Assembly: GCA_022360595.1 (NCBI GenBank)
Contig: JAKSCN010000143.1
Span: 1 to 5,803, forward strand
Length of the DNA stretch: 5,803 bases
From: Chromatiales bacterium
Lineage (GTDB): Bacteria; Pseudomonadota; Gammaproteobacteria; Chromatiales; Chromatiaceae
Direction of reading: 5' to 3'
Shown: one piece after another, positions 1 through 5,721 of the stretch
Layout of the letters: each line of letters opens with the position of its first letter
How positions within the stretch are numbered: position 1 is the first letter of the stretch
Made by a program: the position numbers and the translations under genes
The notes under the pieces: generated by a model
Database searches by the model: none
What the model saw: only the letters and a program-made list of their open reading frames with translations
What the model was told of the DNA's origin: nothing

Positions 1-129
1 ACAAGAATCGTCATGGAAGCCATTGACAACTTCCAGAACCGTGATGCAGACGTTCAGATTCCGCCGGAAAAAGAATCCCAGGTTGCCGGTTTCTCCGTTG
101 AATCCATCAAGTACCACCTGGGCGCCTGA
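1..129 (+). pseudogene. cooS: Internal fragment resembling anaerobic Ni-Fe carbon monoxide dehydrogenase catalytic subunit (CooS), cut off at its 3' side
   Basis: Frame 1 is open from the left edge to a TGA at 127-129, giving 42 residues with natural-looking codon use. The stretch AGFSVESIKYHLG resembles the 'AGFS-EAI...LGG' segment that I recall from Ni-containing CO dehydrogenases, the enzymes that interconvert CO and CO2 in the cytoplasm. The preceding IVMEAIDNFQNRD and IPPEKE also fit that family. In intact CooS this segment lies mid-protein, before the GCNN cysteine and later cysteines that hold the Ni-Fe-S C-cluster. Here the reading ends in LGA-stop, so those ligands are absent and the piece could not make an active enzyme. 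Its 5' part lies outside the window. The family call comes from memory of the motif over a very short stretch. The alternative is the natural C-terminus of some other protein. Confidence 0.5.
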
Positions 130-131
130 TC
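118..131. other. Junction between two unrelated gene fragments (CooS-like and ApbE)
   Basis: CooS-like homology in frame 1 ends at about base 123, and the frame stops at 127-129. ApbE homology in frame 3 is recognisable from about base 132. Frame 3 is open from 102, but its first ten or so residues do not look like the ApbE N-terminus, and neither of the other two forward frames supplies one. Two adjacent palindromic hexamers, GGCGCC (121-126) and TGATCA (127-132), sit on the join. No inverted repeats, target duplication or insertion-sequence end is visible. The join could be a genomic deletion or an assembly or cloning chimera. Confidence 0.6.
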
Positions 132-938
132 ACCACCGGGGAGTCCTTCTCGGTACCACCGTCCGTACTCGCCCTGATCAAACTCGGCAGTGAACTATCA
201 GCACAAAGCGACGGACTGTTCAATCCAGCCATAGGCCACCTCATCGATACCTGGGGCTTCCACAGCAACGACCCTGAGGGACATCAACCGCCAGAACCGG
301 CCACACTGAAAAAACTGTTGGCGGATAACCCACAGATGGGTGACCTGCAGTTGGACGGCATCTCCTTGAAGAGCATCAATCCTAACGTGAAGCTCGACTT
401 CGGCGCCTTTGGCAAAGGTTACGGCATATCTCTGGCCATGCAGCACCTACAGCAGCTCGGGATAGAGAACGCCATAATCAATGCCGGTGGCGATCTGCAA
501 GCAATTGGCTCACGCAACGGTGCTCCCTGGCGTATCGGTATTCGCCACCCCAGCGGAGAAGGGGTCATTGCAACCGTGGAGACAAGAGGCAATGAGAGCG
601 TCTTCACATCCGGCGACTATGAACGAAACTTCACCTGGAAAGGGCGGCGCTATCACCATATCATTGACCCGCGCACAGGTTACCCGGCTGAAGGCACACG
701 CTCGGTAACAGTAATCGATAGCGACGCCACCCGGGCCGATGCGGCTGCCACCGCACTTTTCATCGCCGGACCTAACCAGTGGTTCAACATTGCCCAACAG
801 ATGGGCATCACCCAGGTACTGCTGTTCGATGAGGCAGGCTACATCCACATAACGCCGGATATGGCCGCCCGCGTGGAGCTTGCTGTAGACAAAGAGAAAA
901 TTCGTATCAGTCCGGCAATCAATTCTGGAATCAACTAG
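132..938 (+). CDS. apbE: FAD:protein FMN transferase (ApbE), N-terminally truncated
   Basis: ApbE proteins transfer FMN from FAD onto a Thr/Ser of partner flavoproteins such as NqrC or RnfG, usually at the periplasmic face. Recognisable family blocks run in order: a TGESFSV...FNPAIGHLIDTWGF block (about 135-260), DFGAFGKGYG (396-425), INAGGDL (about 477-497), TSGDYER then HHIIDPRTGYP (about 606-688), and the metal-binding region DATRADAAATALF (about 720-762). All catalytic-core motifs are present and the frame is intact to the TAG at 936-938. Missing are the signal or lipoprotein peptide and the MGTxYSV region, about 60-90 residues. No ATG, GTG or TTG lies in frame before a TTG at 318, which falls after conserved sequence and is not a credible start. 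The ORF is therefore 5'-truncated by the join just upstream. No nqr or rnf partner gene is in the window; tonB follows after 19 bp. Confidence 0.85.
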   Translation, partial: TTGESFSVPPSVLALIKLGSELSAQSDGLFNPAIGHLIDTWGFHSNDPEGHQPPEPATLKKLLADNPQMGDLQLDGISLKSINPNVKLDFGAFGKGYGISLAMQHLQQLGIENAIINAGGDLQAIGSRNGAPWRIGIRHPSGEGVIATVETRGNESVFTSGDYERNFTWKGRRYHHIIDPRTGYPAEGTRSVTVIDSDATRADAAATALFIAGPNQWFNIAQQMGITQVLLFDEAGYIHITPDMAARVELAVDKEKIRISPAINSGIN

Positions 939-957
939 GGATTAGAAAAACACTTTC

Positions 958-1851
958 ATGAGCACCGCCGCGACTGCCACCGCCGTTGACCGCATGGGAC
1001 TGACTCTGTTCTTTGCGCTGAGCATCCACACGGTGGTGATTCTCGGTATCAGCTTCAATCTCGAAGATCCGACCAGAAGACCACCACCTGACCGCACCCT
1101 CGAAATTATGGTCGTGCGCAACCCAGTGCAGTCCGAAAAACAGAAGCCGGAAAAGGCCGATTTTCTGGCCCAGACCAGCCAAATCGGCGGCGGTAACGAA
1201 GAGAAAGTGGTCAAACCGACCACCGTCATCACCCCCCCTTCACCCAAGGTGGCGCCACAGCCCAAGCGTGAGAGTCAACCGAGCACACCGCCACCCGCGC
1301 CCAAAAAGAGTAAACCACGCAAAGTGGTTACCCAAAAAAAGGCGCCCAAAAAAATTGATACTGAGGTGAAGCCACCGCCGCGGCCAGAGCCGAAGAAAAA
1401 GGTCTCCGTCGCCCAACTGCTGGCCAGCACCAATGAAGAGATTGCCCGTCTCACCGCCCAGTTGGATGAGAAGACTCGCGCCTACGCCAAACGCCCACGC
1501 AAAAAGGTGATCAGCGCCAGCACTCAGGAGTTTCACGCCGCCAACTATCTCGACGCCTGGCGCCGCAAAGTGGAGAAAGTCGGTAACCTCAACTACCCCG
1601 ATGAAGCCAAACGCCGCAAGCTCTACGGTAATTTGGTGATGTCAGTGGCAGTCAGGCCCGACGGCTCAGTGCAGAAAATCACTATACTTAAGTCATCCGG
1701 CCATAAACTGCTGGATGACGCAGCGATCCGCATCGTCAAACTGGCCGCCCCCTTTGCGCCTTTCCCCAGCGAAATCCGCAAAGAGACCGACATTCTGGAG
1801 ATTGTCCGCACGTGGCAATTCGTCAACAACAATACGCTTTTTTCCCGGTAG
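958..1851 (+). CDS. tonB: TonB family energy transducer
   Basis: TonB couples the inner-membrane proton gradient, through ExbB-ExbD, to outer-membrane receptors that import siderophores, cobalamin and other large ligands. The 297-residue protein has the classic layout. A single N-terminal anchor spans about residues 14-33; His24 lies in SIHTVVILG and matches the conserved transmembrane histidine of E. coli TonB. A periplasmic linker rich in Pro and Lys covers about 85-150, followed by a charged helical stretch at about 155-180. The C-terminal TonB domain at about 197-289 contains YPDEAKRR, the strand G-x-V-x-I-LKSSG and the terminal RTWQF. The ATG at 958 places the anchor correctly, although its Shine-Dalgarno is poor: an AGGG lies 17 bases upstream. 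No exbB or exbD is nearby. The position before yqgE-ruvX-pyrR-pyrB matches Pseudomonas, where gshB usually precedes tonB; here apbE takes that place. Confidence 0.93.
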   Translation: MSTAATATAVDRMGLTLFFALSIHTVVILGISFNLEDPTRRPPPDRTLEIMVVRNPVQSEKQKPEKADFLAQTSQIGGGNEEKVVKPTTVITPPSPKVAPQPKRESQPSTPPPAPKKSKPRKVVTQKKAPKKIDTEVKPPPRPEPKKKVSVAQLLASTNEEIARLTAQLDEKTRAYAKRPRKKVISASTQEFHAANYLDAWRRKVEKVGNLNYPDEAKRRKLYGNLVMSVAVRPDGSVQKITILKSSGHKLLDDAAIRIVKLAAPFAPFPSEIRKETDILEIVRTWQFVNNNTLFSR

Positions 1852-1900
1852 CCATAAAAGAGCTATTGCGATCAAATCTCCAGAGCCGGATACTAAGCCT

Positions 1901-2464
1901 ATGAGCAACACCGCAAATCTCACCAATCACTTTCTGATCGCCATGCCCAGTCTGGCAGATCAGAATTTTCACCAAACCGTCACCTATATCTGTGAACACA
2001 ATCAGGATGGCGCCATGGGTATCACCCTGAACCGCCCAACCGATCTCCACCTGAACGATATTCTTGGACAACTGGACATTGATCATGAGAATGGGGAGTG
2101 CGGCGAACAGGCAATCTATATCGGCGGGCCCGTGCAAACTGATCGGGGCTTTGTCCTGCATAACGGCAACAGCCGCTGGGACTCCACCCTGGCGATTACC
2201 GATGAGATCAGTGTCACCACTTCGATAGATATTCTGCAGGCCATCGCCCAAGGCGAGGGGCCGGAAAAAACCCTGATCGCACTGGGCTACTCCGGCTGGG
2301 CAGGCGGCCAGCTCGAAGATGAGATCACCGCCAACTCCTGGCTCAACGGCCCGGCGAACGAGACCATTATTTTTGACACCCCAGCCAACCAACGCTGGCG
2401 GGCAGCTGCGGCCGCTATCGGCGTCGACCTCAACCTGCTCAGTACCCAGACGGGTCACGCCTGA
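1901..2464 (+). CDS. yqgE: YqgE/AlgH family protein (DUF179)
   Basis: This 187-residue protein is the usual full length for the family. It shows family blocks throughout: NHFLIAMPSLADQNF near the N-terminus, TVTYICEHNQDGAMGI at about 28-41, LNRP, then YIGGPVQTDRGFVLH at about 73-87 and LGYSGWAGGQLEDEI at about 126-140. The family is cytoplasmic and compact, with no known catalytic residues. The Pseudomonas member was named AlgH for an effect on alginate genes, but a molecular function is not established. The frame is open upstream to 1715 inside tonB, but homology starts at the ATG at 1901, 49 bp after the tonB stop, so I place the start there. Shine-Dalgarno pairing is weak. It precedes ruvX by 15 bp, a pairing conserved across many proteobacteria. 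Confidence 0.93.
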   Translation: MSNTANLTNHFLIAMPSLADQNFHQTVTYICEHNQDGAMGITLNRPTDLHLNDILGQLDIDHENGECGEQAIYIGGPVQTDRGFVLHNGNSRWDSTLAITDEISVTTSIDILQAIAQGEGPEKTLIALGYSGWAGGQLEDEITANSWLNGPANETIIFDTPANQRWRAAAAAIGVDLNLLSTQTGHA

Positions 2465-2479
2465 GACAGTAACAGGCCA

Positions 2480-2878
2480 ATGAGCAATGTACTTGGTTTT
2501 GACTACGGGACAGCCAAAATCGGCGTTGCTATTGGTCAAACTCTGATCAACACCGCCAGACCGCTCAAGACCTTACGTGCTGTTCAGCAGAAGCCCGACT
2601 GGAATGCCATTGGCCGTCTGATCGAAGAGTGGCAACCCGAAGCACTCATCGTCGGGGTCCCCTTTAACATGGACGACAGCGAAGCGGAGGTTGCCCCCCG
2701 AGCAAAACGCTTCGCAAGACAACTCGAGGGAAGGTATCATTTACCGGTCTTTCTGGTGGACGAACGTCTCACCTCGCGAATGGCCAAAACAGAGCTGGGC
2801 CGTGCCCCTAAAAAGATTGAAGAGTTGGACGCGATCGCGGCCAAATTGATACTGGAAACCTGGTTAAGTGAACGATAG
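2480..2878 (+). CDS. ruvX: Holliday junction resolvase-like pre-16S rRNA nuclease RuvX/YqgF
   Basis: RuvX/YqgF is an RNase H-fold nuclease needed to finish the 5' end of 16S rRNA; it was first proposed as a Holliday junction resolvase. The 132-residue product has the three acidic positions expected for the active site: Asp8 in GFDYG, Glu95 in VDERLTS and Asp117 in LDAIAAKLIL. The substrate-loop motif VGVPFNMDD is at about 58-66; the usual glycine after NMD is Asp here. The spacing between Glu95 and Asp117 is about four residues shorter than in E. coli YqgF, probably a shortened loop. The ATG at 2480 puts FDYG at the usual distance from the N-terminus. The gene starts 15 bp after yqgE, and its last 11 bases overlap pyrR. 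Confidence 0.95.
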   Translation: MSNVLGFDYGTAKIGVAIGQTLINTARPLKTLRAVQQKPDWNAIGRLIEEWQPEALIVGVPFNMDDSEAEVAPRAKRFARQLEGRYHLPVFLVDERLTSRMAKTELGRAPKKIEELDAIAAKLILETWLSER

Positions 2879-3419
2879 TAAAATTTATATGCAGGCTGAA
2901 GAGATCGCCGGCCTGATCGATGAGATGGCGCTGGCGCTGAGATCTCGCCTAGAGACCAACCGCATCACCGCCCCAGTGATGATCGGCATTCACACCGGCG
3001 GAGTGTGGCTGGCCGAACAACTGCATCACAAGCTGGCCATCCAGGAGCCTTTGGGCACGCTGGACATCTCCTTCTACCGCGACGATTTCACCCGCATCGG
3101 TATGAACCCAGAGGTAAAGCCCTCGCAGATTCCCTTCTCGGTTGAAGACCAACACATCATCCTGGTCGACGATGTGCTGCATACCGGCCGCACCATCCGC
3201 GCCGCGATGAATGAGATTTTCGATTATGGTCGCCCCGCCTCCATCCTGCTGGTGACATTGGTCGAACGCAGTGGCCGGGAGCTGCCCATTCAGCCCAGTG
3301 TGGTTGGCGCTCGTCCACCACTCAAACTGGACGAGACCATCACCCTGACCGGTCCGGAACCGCTCGGTCTGGTGATCGGAAAATCGAAAAAGCAGGCTCG
3401 TAGTAATGACACCGACTGA
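2868..3419 (+). CDS. pyrR: Bifunctional pyr operon regulator / uracil phosphoribosyltransferase PyrR
   Basis: PyrR is a type I phosphoribosyltransferase-fold protein. In Bacillus it binds pyr mRNA in response to UMP, and it can also make UMP from uracil and PRPP. The 183-residue product shows GIHTGG (40-45), the RDD of SFYRDD (71-73), the PRPP-binding loop VDDVLHTGRT (100-109) and a RELPI block (137-141), all hallmark positions. The usual 'DRG' before RELPI reads ERSG. The start chosen is GTG at 2868, within ruvX, with GGAA 10 bases upstream. An in-frame ATG at 2889 would remove seven residues and has no visible Shine-Dalgarno, so GTG is favoured but unproven. No attenuator fits in the 11 bp before pyrB, so any PyrR action on this cluster must be upstream or by another route. 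Confidence 0.93.
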   Translation: MNDSKIYMQAEEIAGLIDEMALALRSRLETNRITAPVMIGIHTGGVWLAEQLHHKLAIQEPLGTLDISFYRDDFTRIGMNPEVKPSQIPFSVEDQHIILVDDVLHTGRTIRAAMNEIFDYGRPASILLVTLVERSGRELPIQPSVVGARPPLKLDETITLTGPEPLGLVIGKSKKQARSNDTD

Positions 3420-3421
3420 GG
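3418..3421 (+). promoter_or_regulatory. Ribosome binding site for pyrB (GAGG), shared with a tiny ATG ORF
   Basis: GAGG overlaps the pyrR stop and lies 9 bases before the pyrB GTG at 3431, an acceptable spacing. It also lies 4 bases before an out-of-frame ATG at 3426, which reads Met-Thr-stop and whose TGA (3432-3434) overlaps the pyrB GTG. The site supports GTG as the pyrB start, since no in-frame ATG or TTG alternative exists nearby. Confidence 0.5.
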
Positions 3422-3430
3422 CACAATGAC

Positions 3431-4420
3431 GTGAGCTCTCCCAATATCCAACTCACTGACGAAGGCAGACTAAAACACTTCCTGACCATTGATGGTCTGA
3501 ACAAAACGCTGCTGACCGAAATACTCGATACCGCCGAATCCTTCACCGGGGTATCTGAGCGCACCGTAAAAAAGGTGCCGCTACTACGCGGGAAGGTGAT
3601 CTGTAACCTCTTTTTCGAGAACAGCACCCGCACCCGCACCACCTTTGAAGTGGCGGCCAAACGTCTCTCGGCGGATGTACTCAACCTCAACATCAACACT
3701 TCGGCGACCGCTAAGGGTGAGACGCTACTGGATACCCTGCGCAACCTCGAAGCGATGCATGTCGACATGTTTGTGGTGCGTCACGCCGACAGCGGCGCCG
3801 CCCATTTTATTGCTACCCATGCAGCACCTCACATCAGTGTGGTTAACGCCGGTGACGGCCGACATGCCCACCCCACCCAGGCGATGCTCGACATGTTTAC
3901 CATTCGCCGTCACAAAGGGGACTTTACCGGTCTGCGGGTTGCCATTGTCGGTGATATCCTGCACTCGCGTGTTGCCCGCTCACAAATTCTGGCGCTCAAT
4001 CTACTCGGCACTTCGGAAGTGAGGGTGATTGCACCGCGAACCCTGCTGCCTGCTCATGTGCGTACTCTTGGGGTACATGTCTACCATGACCTTATGGAAG
4101 GAATTAAGGATGTCGATGTCATCATCATGCTGCGCCTTCAGCGTGAAAGAATGCGTGGCGCCATGCTGCCGAGCGAGCACGAATATTTCCAACTCTACGG
4201 CCTCACTCAGGAGCGACTGCAAGCCGCCAAGCCCGATGCAATCGTCATGCACCCTGGCCCCATCAACCGTGGGGTTGAGATGGACTCAGTGGTAGCAGAC
4301 GGCCCGCAATCGGTGATTCTCCAGCAGGTCAGCTTCGGTATTGCGGTGCGCATGGCTGTGATGTCGATGGCAATGGGCAGTGGACAATCGAGCGGACAGA
4401 TTCAGGGAGGTGCACGATGA
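3431..4420 (+). CDS. pyrB: Aspartate carbamoyltransferase catalytic subunit
   Basis: PyrB joins carbamoyl phosphate to L-aspartate, the first committed step of UMP synthesis, in the cytoplasm. The 329-residue protein carries the full active-site set: the carbamoyl-phosphate loop STRTR (65-69), the 80s-loop Ser91 and Lys95 in SATAKGE, HPTQ (147-150), the aspartate-side loop LRLQRER (234-240) and HPGP (274-277). It is slightly longer at the N-terminus than E. coli PyrB; about 15 residues precede HFLTIDGL. This fits the Pseudomonas class, in which the N-terminal extension has been linked to nucleotide control. No pyrI regulatory chain follows. Instead the stop overlaps the next gene by ATGA, as in the PyrB-PyrC' class that forms dodecamers. 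The start is GTG, with GAGG 9 bases upstream. Confidence 0.96.
   Translation: MSSPNIQLTDEGRLKHFLTIDGLNKTLLTEILDTAESFTGVSERTVKKVPLLRGKVICNLFFENSTRTRTTFEVAAKRLSADVLNLNINTSATAKGETLLDTLRNLEAMHVDMFVVRHADSGAAHFIATHAAPHISVVNAGDGRHAHPTQAMLDMFTIRRHKGDFTGLRVAIVGDILHSRVARSQILALNLLGTSEVRVIAPRTLLPAHVRTLGVHVYHDLMEGIKDVDVIIMLRLQRERMRGAMLPSEHEYFQLYGLTQERLQAAKPDAIVMHPGPINRGVEMDSVVADGPQSVILQQVSFGIAVRMAVMSMAMGSGQSSGQIQGGAR
4404..4410 (+). promoter_or_regulatory. Strong ribosome binding site for pyrC'
   Basis: AGGGAGG sits inside the 3' end of pyrB, 6 bases before the ATG at 4417. It is the best Shine-Dalgarno in the window. Together with the ATGA stop-start overlap it predicts translational coupling, suited to subunits made in equal amounts. 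Confidence 0.75.
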
Positions 4421-5709
4421 GCAGTTCAGCACCCACAGTGATTCGCAATGGGCGGCTAATTGATCCGGCCAATGGTGTAGATACAGTCACCGACCTCTAT
4501 CTGTCCGACAAACAGGTGATCGCCATCGGCAAGGCACCTGACGGCTTTGAAGCCAGCATCGAGATAGACGCCACAGGCAAAATTGTCTGCCCCGGGCTGG
4601 TTGATCTCAGCGCCCGACTGCGTGAGCCGGGGCTGGAACACAAGGCAAATATCCAGAGTGAAACGGCTGCCGCCGCAAAAGGGGGGATTACCACGCTCTG
4701 TTACCCGCCCGATACCGACCCGGTGGTCGATACACCTGCCGTAGCCACCTTGATCATCCGTCGCGCCCAACGCATACGCAACGCCCGGGTACTTCCCTAC
4801 GGCGCTATGACCCAAGGCTTAAAAGGTGAGCAGCTTAGCGAGATGCATGCCTTAAAACAGGCTGGCTGTGTCGCCATCACCAACAGCTACGCACCACTCG
4901 CTAACACGCTGGTAGAAAGGCGCGCTCTGGAGTATGCGGCTACCTTTGGTATCGTTACCGTACTGCGCCCCGAAGACCGGCATCTAAAAGATAAGGGGTG
5001 TGTACACGAGGGACCAGTGAGCAGCCGCCTTGGTCTGCCCGGTATCCCGGAAGCGGCTGAAACTGTTGCTGTTGCCCGTGATATTTCACTGGCCGAGCAC
5101 ACCGGCTGTCATGTCCATTTTCACTGCCTTTCCAGCGGTACCGCCGTGCGTATCCTGGAGCAGGGGCAGCAGAATCAACTCACCCTCACGGCAGACGTCG
5201 CCATTCATCAACTCCATCTGACCGAAATGGATATCGAAGGGTTTAACAGCGACTGCCATGTGCAACCACCACTGCGCAGCCTGACCGACCGTGACACCTT
5301 GCGGGTCGGCTTGGCTAAAGGTTCGATTGGAGCCATCTGCTCGGATCACCAGCCCCATGAGCCTGATGCCAAAGAGGCCCCCTTTCCGGCTACCCAGCCC
5401 GGTATCTCAGGACTGGAGACACTCCTCTCCCTCACCTTAAAACTGGTGGATGAAGGGGTACTCTCGCTGAATACGGCCATCGCCCGGCTAACCTGCGGAC
5501 CGGCCGATATCATGGGTCTCCCCTATGGCCGTCTCTCCGTCGGCAGCAGCGCCGATGTCTGCATTTTCGATCCAGACAAGCACTGGACTGTCAGCGACCA
5601 AACCCTGATCAGCGCAGGACACAACACCCCCTTCATGGACTGGGAACTCCTGGGCAGAGTCACTCACACCCTATTTGAAGGCAATATCGTTTTTCAGAAC
5701 AACTCATAA
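4417..5709 (+). CDS. pyrC': Dihydroorotase-like protein PyrC' (pseudo-dihydroorotase, ATCase assembly partner)
   Basis: The 430-residue protein has the amidohydrolase fold of class I dihydroorotases from end to end, including a C-terminal block GHNTPFMDWELLG (401-413). The catalytic metal site is lost, however. The HxH in the usual 'DxHxHLREPG' is Ser65 and Arg67 in DLSARLREPG (63-72). The later metal histidines appear as Arg184 in VLRPED and Cys237 in HFHCLSSG. No lysine is obvious at the carboxylated position. Asp310 in CSDHQPH remains. This pattern matches Pseudomonas PyrC', which has no dihydroorotase activity and is needed to assemble and stabilise the PyrB dodecamer. I infer the same role here, so an active dihydroorotase should be encoded elsewhere. 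The gene overlaps pyrB by 4 bp and has a strong Shine-Dalgarno. Confidence 0.88.
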   Translation: MSSSAPTVIRNGRLIDPANGVDTVTDLYLSDKQVIAIGKAPDGFEASIEIDATGKIVCPGLVDLSARLREPGLEHKANIQSETAAAAKGGITTLCYPPDTDPVVDTPAVATLIIRRAQRIRNARVLPYGAMTQGLKGEQLSEMHALKQAGCVAITNSYAPLANTLVERRALEYAATFGIVTVLRPEDRHLKDKGCVHEGPVSSRLGLPGIPEAAETVAVARDISLAEHTGCHVHFHCLSSGTAVRILEQGQQNQLTLTADVAIHQLHLTEMDIEGFNSDCHVQPPLRSLTDRDTLRVGLAKGSIGAICSDHQPHEPDAKEAPFPATQPGISGLETLLSLTLKLVDEGVLSLNTAIARLTCGPADIMGLPYGRLSVGSSADVCIFDPDKHWTVSDQTLISAGHNTPFMDWELLGRVTHTLFEGNIVFQNNS

Positions 5710-5721
5710 CGCACTATCGAC

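Noticed and set aside
127..132. GATC within TGATCA at the CooS/ApbE join, suggesting a Sau3AI-type cloning chimera
   Set aside because: If the CooS gene supplied the bases through this GATC, its own frame would already read TGA at 127-129. The join would have to lie slightly before the site. GATC is common, so this is only a hint.
318..320. TTG as the true apbE start
   Set aside because: It lies after conserved ApbE sequence (the FNPAIGHLIDTWGF block at about 219-260) and has no ribosome binding site. It is only the first permitted start codon in a truncated frame.
1660..1688. TATACT (1683-1688) as a promoter -10 inside tonB
   Set aside because: The hexamer is good, but no -35-like sequence lies at the right distance (GACGGC at 17-bp spacing), and it sits in well-conserved coding sequence.
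1846..1868. Possible terminator or hairpin overlapping the tonB stop (CGGTAGC ... GCTATTG)
   Set aside because: The 7-bp stem contains two G-U pairs, the loop is 9 bases and no T tract follows. It does not meet the form of a Rho-independent terminator.
1866..1896. TTGCGA ... ATACTA as a promoter before yqgE
   Set aside because: Both boxes are imperfect, and the -10 would end about five bases before the ATG, leaving almost no leader. Read as chance.
1823..2539. Long minus-strand open frame (238 codons) opposite yqgE
   Set aside because: It is antisense to a clearly conserved protein, shows no family motif, and arises from the codon bias of the real gene.
3405..3431. PyrR-binding attenuator between pyrR and pyrB
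   Set aside because: Only 11 bases separate the genes. There is no room for antiterminator and terminator hairpins, and no PyrR-binding loop sequence is visible.
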